Shown here in pieces: positions 45,265 through 54,533 of a DNA stretch of 64,000 nucleotides. Source of the stretch: Nostoc mirabile CHAB5784 (GTDB lineage Bacteria; Cyanobacteriota; Cyanobacteriia; Cyanobacteriales; Nostocaceae); contig NZ_JAIVFS010000030.1 in assembly GCF_020829645.1 (NCBI RefSeq), forward strand, positions 27,602 to 91,601. The letters run 5' to 3'. Both the position numbers and the translations under genes were made by a program. The first letter of the stretch is position 1. Every line of letters begins with the position of its first letter. The notes under the pieces were generated by a model, which saw nothing but the letters and a program-made list of their open reading frames with translations, was not told the origin of the DNA and made no database searches.

Positions 45265-46173
45265 TTAAGATTTTAGATAACTGAGATGAGAAAAAATCTG
45301 TCGTCGATTATCTTGAAATGCTCTGCGACCATGCAAAAATCTGGAATTATCAATCATAACAATATCCCCTGTTTGCCAAGAAATTACACCAGTGAGTTTA
45401 TCCATCACTTCCTTAATTTCATTAATAACTGCATTAGGAATTAAGGAACCATCTTCAAAAACAACTACAAGGTCAGTTTCTTGTATATCAAAAGCTTCTT
45501 TTTCAAAATCATCTTGTTCTTTATGCCATATTATTATACTATTAGCAAATGCATATTGATTATCAAACTTTGTTTTAACTACAGCTGAACAAGTATATTC
45601 AAAATAGATAGAATCATCTTCTTGGAAGTGGTAATTTACCTCTTTAATCTTATCGAATATTTGCTTCACGTCAGCAATAGTAGTTTCCCGCCCAAAAAAA
45701 AGCTTCCAATTATCAACAGGAAAAATGAACCTGAACTTGACTTTTTTTGAAAGAAATAGTTCTTTTACTGGTTCACTTAATTTTTCCCAAACTTTTATAC
45801 CATCCCAAAATAATGTTTCACCATCCTGTGCTGCGGGTACACCACAACAAAACCAAACTATATCAGGTCGAAAGGGACTAACGGCGTTCTCACAATGAGG
45901 AAGAACTTCATCCATTCCATTATCTACCATCTGGATAAAATCATCGAATGAACCAACTATCTGTCTAGCGGGATCACGAACAAATTTAGAACTAAATTTT
46001 TCCGAAAATTCTCTCATTTCCTCATAAGTCACCCCAAAACCCCGAAAAAAGAGGAGACCAAACAATTTGAACTGTTCTAAAACTTCATCGCTTGACAAAC
46101 TAAGAATACTTTGAGAAGTTTTGCTAGAAACTATTTTTCCCGTACTACTTCCGAATTGTTCAATTGTAAGCAT
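45265..46173 (-). CDS. TauD/TfdA-family Fe(II)/2-oxoglutarate oxygenase (SyrP-like?)
   Basis: A 302-residue non-haem iron oxygenase. FKLFGLLFFRGFGVT is the typical N-terminal segment; the facial triad should be His and Glu in PHCENAV plus the distal His in NSRFLHGRRAF; the 2-oxoglutarate Arg is probably in RRQIFSHLSY. An HxE variant of the usual HxD occurs in SyrP-type enzymes that hydroxylate carrier-bound aspartate. No Asp-activating module is in view, so beta-hydroxylation of Gln, another residue or a chain carbon is equally possible. It lies 33 bases after the FAAL-NRPS gene and is probably cotranscribed with it. Confidence 0.85.
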   Translation of the reverse strand: MLTIEQFGSSTGKIVSSKTSQSILSLSSDEVLEQFKLFGLLFFRGFGVTYEEMREFSEKFSSKFVRDPARQIVGSFDDFIQMVDNGMDEVLPHCENAVSPFRPDIVWFCCGVPAAQDGETLFWDGIKVWEKLSEPVKELFLSKKVKFRFIFPVDNWKLFFGRETTIADVKQIFDKIKEVNYHFQEDDSIYFEYTCSAVVKTKFDNQYAFANSIIIWHKEQDDFEKEAFDIQETDLVVVFEDGSLIPNAVINEIKEVMDKLTGVISWQTGDIVMIDNSRFLHGRRAFQDNRRQIFSHLSYLKS

Positions 46174-46206
46174 TATAGGGTTCCTCTAAACTATAAAATT
46201 TTACTT

Positions 46207-49200
46207 TCAATGAGTCATTTTTCTTTGTTGTTTAATTAATAACTCTTTACGTCGATTGCTTGCCTCTATTTGCTGTTGTACCCTTTGACGAATTGCTCCA
46301 AAAGTAGAAAGCTCCTCAGTATTTTGACTTAAATATCGTGCTAATGAATTTATAGTCGGGTTTTGGAACATTTCTACAATTGATAAATTCCTGTTCAAAA
46401 TTTCTTGTAGTTTGTTATTCACCTGAACTATCAGTAAAGAATGACCGCCAATGTCAAAGAAATTGTCATTAACGCCTACTTTTTCTAGGTGGAGTACTTC
46501 TTGCCAAACAGCAGCAATGGTTTGTTCCATCTCAGTTTGTGGGGCTACATAAGCGACTTCCAACGCTGGGCGAAGAGTTTCCGGAATTGGTAGCGATCGC
46601 CTATCTACTTTACCGTTGGGTAATAGTGGCAGTTTTTCTAGCAATACAAAGAAAGAAGGCACCATATATTTAGGTAGCTTTTCCTCTAAGAAGCGGCGCA
46701 ACTCAGTAATCGTAAGTGACTGTTCTGCTTGAAAGACTACATAAGCTACCAGAGACTTATTTCCTGGTTCATCCTCTCGAACTACAACCACACTTGCCTG
46801 TACTGCTGAGTGTTGACTCAATAACGCTTCAATTTCTCCTAGTTCAATGCGAAAGCCGCGAACCTTTACCTGATTATCAATACGACCAAGGTACTTAATC
46901 TCTCCATTAGGTGTATAACTGGCTAAGTCACCAGTCTTGTAGAGGCGATCTCCCGGATTATTGCTAAACAGGTTGGGGACAAATTTAAGAGCAGTGAGAT
47001 CGGGACGGTTAAAATAGCCTCGGGCTAGTCCGTCTCCACCTATATGCAGTTCTGCTGGCACACCAATAGGAACAGGCTTCCCCTTGGAGTCTAGTAGGTA
47101 GACCTGCATATTGTTAATTGGGCGACCGATAGGGACAATTGGTAAATCGCTCTGGCGTTTACAAGCCCAAAATGTTGCATCAATACAAGCTTCGGTAGGG
47201 CCGTATAAATTATACAAATCTGCATTTAAATTCGCAAAGAAGCGCTCTTGGATATCAATTGGTAAAACTTCGCCTCCACAAAAGACTCGTTTGAGGGAGT
47301 TACATCTCTGACTTTTCACTTCTTCTAAGAATATTCGCAGTAAGGAGGGGACAACTTGAACAGTAGTGATCTTCAAGTTAGTTATTAGCTTAACAAGATA
47401 TGCACTGTCCTGATGACCCTCTGGTTCGGCTATGATTAACTGTGCCCCTACTAACAACGGTGCGTAAAATTCCCAAATCGAAGCATCAAAGCTAAATGGA
47501 GTTTTTTGGAAAACTTTATCTTTTTCAGTCAGAGGAAACTCCGTTTGCATCCAGAACATATGATTGCAAATTGCGTGGTGAGATATCATCACCCCTTTAG
47601 GCTGTCCTGTAGATCCGGAGGTGTAAATTACATAAGCCAAGTTATCGGGTTTAACCCCACTGACAGGGTTATTCTCACTTGCAGCTAGAGTTAAGCTCTT
47701 ATCTGTGTCTAAGCAAACTATATGTGCTTGATGCTTAGGAAGACCTGCTATCAATTCCTTCTGAGTCAAAATCACTTTCACCTGTGAGTCTGACAACATG
47801 AAGACTAAGCGCTCCTGGGGATATGCTGGATCTAACGGTATATATGCCCCACCTGCTTTGAGGATGCCCAAAAGTCCGACCACCATTTCTAGGGAGCGTT
47901 CCACACAAATAGCAACAAGCTCCTCTGGTTTTACTCCTAACTTTTGCAAATAGTGCGCCAGTTGATTTGCCCGGTTGTTTAATTCCCGATAGGTTAATTG
48001 TTGATTTTCAAAGACGACTGCAACAGCATCTGGTGTTTTCTCTACCTGTGCCTCAAACAATTGATGAATGCACTTTTCTTGTGGGTAGTCTGTCTTGGTA
48101 TCATTCCACTCAACTAATAATTGCTCTAGTTCAGATGGTGTCAGTAATTGCAAGTCTGAAATGCGTTGTTGGGGATCGCTAACTATGCTTTCTAGCAAAG
48201 TCTTGAAGTGTCCCAGCATCCGAGCAACAGTATCTGCATTAAATAAATCCGTGTTGTACTCGCAAGTTGCAACCAACCCTTGCTCAGAATCCTCCATAAA
48301 CAATGTCAAATCAAATTTTGATGTGCCGTTGTAACCTTCCTCATAAGTAACTGATACATCCGATAGGCTTAGATTGGGTTTTGGAACATTTTGGAGAACG
48401 AACATCACTTGAAATAGTGGATTGTAACTCAAGTCTCTATTTGGCTGTAGCTCCTCTACTAACTTTTCAAAAGGTAAGTCTTGATAAACATAAGCCTCTA
48501 AAGCTGTAGACTTCACTCGTGCTAGTAACTCCTGAAAACTGAGGTCACCAGAAAGGTCTGTACGCAGAACTAAAACATTGACAAAAAGTCCTATTAATAA
48601 TTCAACTTCTGCTCTGTTCCGATTGGCGATTGGCGAACCAACTAAAATATCAGTCTGACCTGTGTAGCGATACAGCAAGGTTTTGAAGGCTGTCAGCAAG
48701 GTCATAAACAGAGTTACTCCCGAATGACGGCTCAAATTCTTTAGCTCTTTTGTCAGAGTTTGAGAAAGAACTAATTTCGCTTGAGCGCCTGCGAAGGTTT
48801 GAACTGGCGATCGCGGCCGGTCTGTTGGTAAATTTAGTACAGGTAGCTCACCCTGCAACTTTTGTTTCCAATAGGTAAGTTTTGGTTGAATGCGATCGCG
48901 TAGCGTGCGCGTAGCGCTCTCGCCATCAAACCATTTTCGTTGCCAATTGACAAAATCTCTATACTGAATAGGTAATTCAGGAAGCGGCGACAGTTTCCCC
49001 TTAGAGAATGCTTCATATAGTGCAGCTAGTTCTTTAATTAGAATACCGATAGACCAACCATCTGCAATTATATGATGCAGAGTGATGAATAATTGATAAT
49101 TTTTATCATTTAATTTTAAAACTTTAGCACGTAAAAGTGATTGACAAGATAAGTCAAATGGTTCCTGTGCGAATTCTATAGCCAAACGTTGTGCTTCTTG

Positions 49201-51666
49201 AGTGCGATCGCATTGGCGGAGCCTCTCGTAGAGAAGCGTGCCCGTTCGTGCAGCGTCCTCAAGGGAAGGACTCTCGCTTTCTGATAGTGAACGCAAATCT
49301 TCAATCGCCAAAGTTAAAGGTGGTGCTTGATTTATAACTTGGGTTGGTTGTCCATCAACCACTGTAAAGCTTGTCCGTAATACTTCGTGTCGTCTAATAA
49401 TTTCGTTCAGACTATCTTGTAAGGCTGTTAAGTTAATGCAACCTTTGAAGTTAATAACTATAGGAATATTATATGTAGCAGTATCGGGAGTTAGCTGATT
49501 GATAAACCATAATCCCTGCTGGGCAAAGGATAGAGGATAAATAGATGTGTTTTCCTCTTGTTGAGTAAGGGATATTAAGGGTATTGCGTCTGTTGTCAAT
49601 TGAGCAAGGATCTTTGTCGCTAGCGATGGCGTACTCATTCCTTCAAAGAAGTCTGCTACAGATACTTCTATTTTTAAATCAACCTCAATCCGATTTTTCA
49701 ACTCAAATACTTTTAAAGAGTCTAGTCCCAGAGAGCTTAATGGTTCTTCAGTATTGATATCATCTGATGAGATGGAAAGTACTCCCGCCAAGAGTTCAAT
49801 TAAATAAGATTCTAGAATCGGTTGACACTCCCTTGGGGAAAGCGCCAAAAGTTCAGAACGCTGTAATTGAGTTTCCTTTCTAGCAATATCACTAATCTTG
49901 AGAATGTCACTGACAACTATATTCAGTTCGCCATTTTGAAACTGAGTGCGAGTTGCACGACGTTGAATCTTACCACTGGAAGTTTTGGGTATACTACCTG
50001 GTTTAATTAAAATCACTGCATAAACTTGTACCTCATGTTCTTCAGTAATAGCTTGCCGAATTGCACTAGCTACTTCTGCTAAATTTGGCTTGGCGCGAAA
50101 CTCCAATTCTTGTACAACGAAGAGCCTTTCTTCATTGTTAACCTCTACTGTAAATGCTGCATTAGCACCGGAACGCAATGATGGATGACTGCGTTCTGCG
50201 GTTAATTCTATATCCTGCGGGTAAAGATTGCGACCGCGAATAATAATTAAATCTTTTGCTCTACCTGTAATGAAAAGTTCTCCATTGTGCAAAAAGCCTA
50301 AGTCACCAGTCCGTAAAAACGGCCCCGGACTTCGTCCCGCTTCGCTAACTCCTGTATCTTTCAGATAAGCGTGGAATGTTTGCTCTGTTTCTTCTGTTCG
50401 ATTCCAATAACCCTGACCTACACTCAGTCCAGATACCCAGATTTCGCCAACTTCATCTGATGAACAGCGAGTTAATGTTTCAGGATTAACAATGACAATT
50501 TGCTGTTGAGGAATAGTTTCACCACAACTGACAAAGCTTTGAATATCTTGACTCTGGGCGGTTGCTTCAACTATCTGGTTCTGTGAAAGTGCAGATTTCT
50601 CTACAGTTTTGACTTGGGCTAAAGCTGTTTTGATCCCACCAGAAACTATCAAAGTTGCTTCCGCCATGCCATAACAGGGGTAGAATGCTTCTGGACGAAA
50701 GCCACACTCTGCAAAAGTGGTTGCAAATAGTTCAAGAGTATCTTGTCTGACTGGTTCAGCACCGTTAAACGCAACACTCCAACTACTTAAGTCGAGAGTT
50801 TCTTTTTGTTCTTGAGTAATCCTTTGAACACACTGTTCATAAGCAAAGTTAGGGCCACCACTCGTGGTGCCTTTATAGCGGGAAATCGCCTGTAACCAGC
50901 GGTAAGGTCGTTGTAAAAAAGATGCTGGAGACATTAAGATGCAAGGAAAAGCACCATACAAAGGTTGCAAAATCCCACCAATCAATCCCATATCATGGTA
51001 AACAGGTAGCCAGGATACAAACTTACTGCTAGGCGAATGTTCCATCATTTGGTAGGTTACGGCGGCGTTGTGCAGCAGATTGCCATGATTGAGCATGACT
51101 CCTTTTGGTGTCCCTGTAGAACCTGATGTGTATTGCAGAAAGGCTAGGGTATCCCCATTGATTGCAGGTTGTTGCCAAGAATCTTCTATACCCTGTGCAA
51201 TGTTGTCAGTTGTCAGCCAGTGAAAATTTCCCTGTTTTGTTAGGAGTGTGAGTATTGATTGTAATGTGGGGAGCATTGCTGTTGTGGTGAGAGCAACACT
51301 TGCCTGTGCATCTGTGCTAATAGCTTGTATTCTAGGCGTTTTACGTTGATTGCGAGGCGGATAAGCTGGAACCGCCACTACCCCAGCATATAGACAACCA
51401 AAAAATGCGCTTAAGTAATCCAGTCCAGGAGGATACAGTAATATGGCACGTTCTCCACTCAAACCAAGAGCTTGGAGTTGAGCTGCTACAGCCCGACTGC
51501 GGCGATCCAATTCATGGTAAGTCAGTGTTAATTCCTGAGTCTCTCCATCTTCAAGGAAAGTAAAGGCTCGTGTGTGCGGCATGTTGCAGCTGCGATCGCG
51601 CAGAATATCAACAATAGTCGCATACTGAGGCGGAATTTTTTGGAAGTTATTGATAAATTGAGTCAT
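46207..51666 (-). CDS. Starter FAAL-ACP-C-A(Gln)-PCP
   Basis: Activates a fatty acid as acyl-AMP, loads it on its own ACP and joins it to the first amino acid. It has 1819 residues from ATG 51666 with GAAG upstream; a longer frame to 51696 is less likely. FAAL 1-590: LQYTSGSTGTPKGVML, FVSWLPVYHDMGLIGG, FRTGDLGFL, SSGKIQRRATR. ACP: LSSLGLDSLKVFELK near 646. C: HHIIADG near 866. A: YTSGSTGQPKG near 1352, with pocket D-A-W-Q-F-G-L-I-D, exactly the classic glutamine code. PCP: GGHSLL near 1742. The C domain carries two in-frame repeat insertions (near residues 815 and 920). The 5' end and upstream region are duplicated about 1.6 kb away. A lipopeptide with N-terminal acyl-Gln is expected. Confidence 0.95.
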   Translation of the reverse strand: MTQFINNFQKIPPQYATIVDILRDRSCNMPHTRAFTFLEDGETQELTLTYHELDRRSRAVAAQLQALGLSGERAILLYPPGLDYLSAFFGCLYAGVVAVPAYPPRNQRKTPRIQAISTDAQASVALTTTAMLPTLQSILTLLTKQGNFHWLTTDNIAQGIEDSWQQPAINGDTLAFLQYTSGSTGTPKGVMLNHGNLLHNAAVTYQMMEHSPSSKFVSWLPVYHDMGLIGGILQPLYGAFPCILMSPASFLQRPYRWLQAISRYKGTTSGGPNFAYEQCVQRITQEQKETLDLSSWSVAFNGAEPVRQDTLELFATTFAECGFRPEAFYPCYGMAEATLIVSGGIKTALAQVKTVEKSALSQNQIVEATAQSQDIQSFVSCGETIPQQQIVIVNPETLTRCSSDEVGEIWVSGLSVGQGYWNRTEETEQTFHAYLKDTGVSEAGRSPGPFLRTGDLGFLHNGELFITGRAKDLIIIRGRNLYPQDIELTAERSHPSLRSGANAAFTVEVNNEERLFVVQELEFRAKPNLAEVASAIRQAITEEHEVQVYAVILIKPGSIPKTSSGKIQRRATRTQFQNGELNIVVSDILKISDIARKETQLQRSELLALSPRECQPILESYLIELLAGVLSISSDDINTEEPLSSLGLDSLKVFELKNRIEVDLKIEVSVADFFEGMSTPSLATKILAQLTTDAIPLISLTQQEENTSIYPLSFAQQGLWFINQLTPDTATYNIPIVINFKGCINLTALQDSLNEIIRRHEVLRTSFTVVDGQPTQVINQAPPLTLAIEDLRSLSESESPSLEDAARTGTLLYERLRQCDRTQEAQRLAIEFAQEPFDLSCQSLLRAKVLKLNDKNYQLFITLHHIIADGWSIGILIKELAALYEAFSKGKLSPLPELPIQYRDFVNWQRKWFDGESATRTLRDRIQPKLTYWKQKLQGELPVLNLPTDRPRSPVQTFAGAQAKLVLSQTLTKELKNLSRHSGVTLFMTLLTAFKTLLYRYTGQTDILVGSPIANRNRAEVELLIGLFVNVLVLRTDLSGDLSFQELLARVKSTALEAYVYQDLPFEKLVEELQPNRDLSYNPLFQVMFVLQNVPKPNLSLSDVSVTYEEGYNGTSKFDLTLFMEDSEQGLVATCEYNTDLFNADTVARMLGHFKTLLESIVSDPQQRISDLQLLTPSELEQLLVEWNDTKTDYPQEKCIHQLFEAQVEKTPDAVAVVFENQQLTYRELNNRANQLAHYLQKLGVKPEELVAICVERSLEMVVGLLGILKAGGAYIPLDPAYPQERLVFMLSDSQVKVILTQKELIAGLPKHQAHIVCLDTDKSLTLAASENNPVSGVKPDNLAYVIYTSGSTGQPKGVMISHHAICNHMFWMQTEFPLTEKDKVFQKTPFSFDASIWEFYAPLLVGAQLIIAEPEGHQDSAYLVKLITNLKITTVQVVPSLLRIFLEEVKSQRCNSLKRVFCGGEVLPIDIQERFFANLNADLYNLYGPTEACIDATFWACKRQSDLPIVPIGRPINNMQVYLLDSKGKPVPIGVPAELHIGGDGLARGYFNRPDLTALKFVPNLFSNNPGDRLYKTGDLASYTPNGEIKYLGRIDNQVKVRGFRIELGEIEALLSQHSAVQASVVVVREDEPGNKSLVAYVVFQAEQSLTITELRRFLEEKLPKYMVPSFFVLLEKLPLLPNGKVDRRSLPIPETLRPALEVAYVAPQTEMEQTIAAVWQEVLHLEKVGVNDNFFDIGGHSLLIVQVNNKLQEILNRNLSIVEMFQNPTINSLARYLSQNTEELSTFGAIRQRVQQQIEASNRRKELLIKQQRKMTH
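48891..48928. repeat. In-frame dispersed repeat in the C domain of the FAAL-NRPS (copy a)
   Basis: gcgtagcgtgcgcgtagcgc is a typical Nostoc-like repeat core. On the minus strand it yields the segment SATRTLRDRIQ between QRKWFDGE and LTYWKQKLQGELP, where other C domains of the cluster have a shorter, different linker. Confidence 0.55.
49204..49275. repeat. In-frame dispersed repeat in the C domain of the FAAL-NRPS (copy b)
   Basis: ggcggagcctctcgtagaga is another common cyanobacterial repeat core. It adds roughly 21 residues (LEDAARTGTLLYERLRQC) between DLRSLSESE and EAQRLAIEFAQEPFDL. The frame is kept and the conserved blocks on both sides are intact. Confidence 0.6.
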
Positions 51667-51925
51667 TATTATCTTCAGGTAATCAGATGCACACAAACAA
51701 TAGTGGCAAAATTAATCTCACACTCACTCTTGGCTGAACAAGGGTTTGAGTCAGTTGTTGTGGGTATCTTAATTTAAAAATCCACTTAAATACAGCTAAC
51801 CTTAAACTGACATACCTCTTTCTTACTCAAGATAGTGTTTTTACAGAATTATTTAATTCAATTGGGAAAACTCAAAGAACAGACCTCAATTGCTCTAGGG
51901 AAGACAGAGCGAAATTAGGAAGTCA
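51510..51925. repeat. Duplicated FAAL 5' end plus upstream region (copy 1)
   Basis: This stretch, the first 50 or so codons of the FAAL gene and about 260 bases upstream, is closely similar throughout to 53096-53515 in the same orientation. Shared blocks include gtaagtcagtgttaattcct, caaacaatagtggcaaaatt and aattgggaaaact. Divergence is modest, with small indels. The copied segment includes the likely promoter and leader. Confidence 0.9.
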
Positions 51926-51928
51926 AAG

Positions 51929-52795
51929 TTATAATGCCTTATAAAAAAACTCATATAAAAAATTTTCCAATTTTGACAATTGTGGGTGACGTAAATGCAC
52001 TAACAGAACTACTCGTTCTTTCTGGCTTTTATTCCAGGCTTCATGCTCAAAGCTCTGGTCAAAAAATAAAGTTTTCCCTTCAGTCCAACTCCGCGTTTCA
52101 CTTCCGACCCTAATTCCACAATTTTCTGGAATTATTAATCCCAACTGACAGGTAATATAAGCATTTGAAGTATCATGGTGTGGAGGTAAGACAACTCCTG
52201 GTTTTAAAACAAGAAAGTAAACATCTTCAAAAGGATCTATAAAAGATTTCAACTTAGACAAAATATTTACAGTTTTTGGAAATAAATATCTGGCTTCTTG
52301 AGTAAATTTACCATTTAACCACAATCTAAATAGTAACCAGTCATCTTTTTTATGAGATGCAGGTAGTTCAATGTCAGTAAATTGCTCATAAGTTGAACGA
52401 TCACTACTTGGATCAATGACTGGAATTAAGAAATCATTTTTATTAGGGATATTTATTAACAACTCACTTTTTATCTCTTTTGCACTTTCTTCAAGGGTAT
52501 TTGCCACTATTTTGAAAACGTCGTAATCATCAGGTTCATACCAAGGTTTAGAGGGAAGACCAAGATATAAAAACAATGTTGGTTTTTGTTGTGGATTACA
52601 ATCATCAATATTTATCAGCCCCAAATAAAATTTTAGAGACTTTTCAAATCTCTGAACATTACCTTTAGGAAACAAAAAAGCTAATGATTTGAGTAGCAGA
52701 AAAAATATTTTTATCTTTATATTATCCGAATTAGGCAATATTTTATCATTTTGGAGAGATTCCTTATATTCTTGATCTTCTTGCAAATTAGTCAC
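51929..52795 (-). CDS. Aspartyl/asparaginyl beta-hydroxylase-fold oxygenase
   Basis: A 288-residue protein, GTG start with GGAGG 9 bases upstream. The C-terminal half has the signatures of the Asp/Asn beta-hydroxylase (cupin-type 2-oxoglutarate oxygenase) family: LPPHHDTSNAYITCQLGLI with the metal His, GKTLFFDQSFEHEAWN with the distal His, and RVVLLVHLRHP with the Arg for 2-oxoglutarate. The N-terminal 90 residues have one hydrophobic stretch (IFFLLLKSLAFLF) that may be a membrane contact. It lies between the two FAAL copies, so it is likely part of the lipopeptide pathway. Substrate unknown: a carrier-bound residue or the fatty acyl chain are both possible. Confidence 0.85.
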   Translation of the reverse strand: MTNLQEDQEYKESLQNDKILPNSDNIKIKIFFLLLKSLAFLFPKGNVQRFEKSLKFYLGLINIDDCNPQQKPTLFLYLGLPSKPWYEPDDYDVFKIVANTLEESAKEIKSELLINIPNKNDFLIPVIDPSSDRSTYEQFTDIELPASHKKDDWLLFRLWLNGKFTQEARYLFPKTVNILSKLKSFIDPFEDVYFLVLKPGVVLPPHHDTSNAYITCQLGLIIPENCGIRVGSETRSWTEGKTLFFDQSFEHEAWNKSQKERVVLLVHLRHPQLSKLENFLYEFFYKAL

Positions 52796-52820
52796 TTTTA
52801 TTTTCCTCCATTACGAATTT

Positions 52821-52842
52821 GCTTTTATCGAGTGATAAAAGC
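52821..52842. other. Perfect 9-bp inverted repeat in the leader of the beta-hydroxylase-fold gene
   Basis: GCTTTTATC and GATAAAAGC face each other across a 4-base loop, only 26 bases upstream of the GTG start. On the plus strand a T-rich stretch follows, terminator-like for rightward transcription. For the leftward gene it would be a 5' leader hairpin or an operator. Confidence 0.45.
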
Positions 52843-53024
52843 ATTTTATTTATCTGCAAAATTAAGGATCATCCTTCACTCATGTTTTACGACTGCGAAC
52901 GCTTAACTTGTAAAAAATGCGCTATAAACTCCATATCTTGACTTTTAATGGTACTGAAGTTAGTAAAAAAATGCTTGAGTATCGTTTAACATACTCCTCA
53001 AGATGAATGGAAAATTCTGTTGTA

Positions 53025-53252
53025 CTACTGCATGAGAATAGCAGTTTTACGTTCAATTAAATTGGCAATAGAATTTATTGTGCAGAAGTTTTCAAATTCA
53101 TGGTAAGTCAGTGTTAATTCCTGAGTCTCTCCATCTTCAAGGAAAGTAAAAGCTTGTTTATGCGGTATCTTGCAGCTGCGATCGCGCAGAATATCAACGA
53201 TAGTCGCACACTGAGGGAGAATTTCTGGAATTTTATTGATAATTGGAGTCAT
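53025..53252 (-). pseudogene. FAAL N-terminus fused to an ACP C-terminus by deletion
   Basis: 75 codons. Residues 1-52 (ATIVDILRDRSC, FTFLEDGETQELTLTYHE) are nearly the same as the start of the FAAL-NRPS. The remainder, ENFCTINSIANLIERKTAI, matches the C-terminal end of a discrete ACP (compare ANFKTINAMTRLIETKT in the ACP at 31.2 kb). The join is in frame. The simplest reading is that a FAAL gene followed by a free-standing ACP gene once stood here and everything between was deleted. It is not expected to have activity, but its promoter region may still drive the operon. Confidence 0.85.
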
Positions 53253-53515
53253 TATTATGCCTCAGGTAATTCAGATGCACGCAAACAATAGTGGCAAAAT
53301 TAACCTCATACTCACTCCTGACTGAACAAGGGTTTAAGTCAGTTTTTGTGGGTATCTTAGTTTAAAAATCTACTTAAATACAGCAAACATCGAACAGTCA
53401 CAACTCTTTGTCGCTCAAAGTGCTGCTTTTACAGAATTTTTTAACTCAATTGGGAAAACTCTTGAATAGACCTGAATGTTGCTTTAGGTAAGACAGGGCG
53501 AAGTTAGTAAGTCAG
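53096..53515. repeat. Duplicated FAAL 5' end plus upstream region (copy 2)
   Basis: Partner of 51510-51925. In both copies the similarity runs from the FAAL codons through the ribosome site and about 250 bases upstream, then fades. Confidence 0.9.
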
Positions 53516-53603
53516 CCATGCAAGCTTCTATATTGCTAGTAATTTTCATTTATACTTTCTTACATTACTAGGGATTGTGGTATTTGGCAATCCTGTAATT
53601 AAT

Positions 53604-53618
53604 AGCGAATAATTATCA
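53604..53618. promoter_or_regulatory. Fur-box-like site upstream of the cluster
   Basis: agcgaataattatca matches the 7-1-7 Fur consensus at 11 of 14 positions, including a perfect right half (ATTATCA). It lies about 350 bases before the first minus-strand open frame, suitable for iron control of the whole cluster. A chance match cannot be excluded. Confidence 0.33.
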
Positions 53619-54207
53619 ATATTGGAAATATGTGTCGTTTTAGACTATCGGGACTTAAACATTTTTGAGGGATAAACAAGCCTCAAACCCATTCAGGGTA
53701 AGGGAAATACACCAAATGCTCAAAAATGGCTCAAACCCAGATATATCAATAAACTAAGCAAAACGATGTCAACCCCCTTCGGGGGAATTCAAAATTCACG
53801 CATTCAAAGTTCAAAATTATCAATCCCCAAAGGATTTATCCGGGGGCTTGAAATAATGATGCTGCGCTTTTTATACCTCCATTCATAAATCTTCGCGCAA
53901 GACCGTTGCTCCAATCCAAACTAAAATCCAAAATTCATGCAATTCAAAAATGTCGGAATTAAAAATTATTTAATTATTTTTGAATTTTGAATTTCGAGAA
54001 GCGACGGTAAAAGTCTTTCTGTATATAGATTTGAGGCTTTTTTCTGGGTGTTTTTTGTCTAAGTCCCACTATTACTAAAATATTCTATTACTTTTGATAG
54101 ATGTCATCGGCTGGAAAAAGTCTGCTGCTTTCAACGACCTGATTTTGGCTGATGATGAAATTCTGTAGTCTAAGGATAGTCTAATGGCTCAGTTGTTAAT
54201 TGGGACT

Positions 54208-54240
54208 GTGCGTAGGCGTAGCCCGCCGCAGGCATCGCCT
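54208..54240. repeat. GC-rich dispersed repeat
   Basis: Core gcgtaggcgtagcccgccgc, a unit frequently scattered in Nostoc-type genomes, in the non-coding gap. Confidence 0.55.
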
Positions 54241-54533
54241 GACGACAACGCTCAAAACTAGGATCTCCCGCAAACACAAAGCCGATCTAGCTGATGAGCG
54301 ATTTCGATCATATCCCTACTTGGCAGCCAGGGAAAAACCACTATATCCCCAGATGCCGAAAACATCTTGATTAGCTGGTCAATCAGCTGCTCCTTTAAAT
54401 CTGACTGCCTTAGACCTCTGCTCCCCATTCCCCTTTTGGACATGGTTTTTCATACAAGAAGAATAATCACGCTCAAGAAGGACAAGGATGAGGGAAGACG
54501 TTAAGTAAGTAGCTTGATATTTTCTAAAATTAA

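Noticed and set aside
46207..51666. Reading the starter as a plain long-chain acyl-CoA ligase
   Set aside because: The domain is directly followed by an ACP, C, A and PCP in one chain, so it is a FAAL-type loading domain.
53773..53785. Rho-independent terminator at the CCCCC-TTC-GGGGG hairpin
   Set aside because: The stem is short and not followed by a T-run on either strand, and no gene ends near it.
54258..54443. 61-codon minus-strand open frame in the gap
   Set aside because: Looks somewhat protein-like but matches no family I recognise and starts in repeat-rich DNA; noted only within the gap description.
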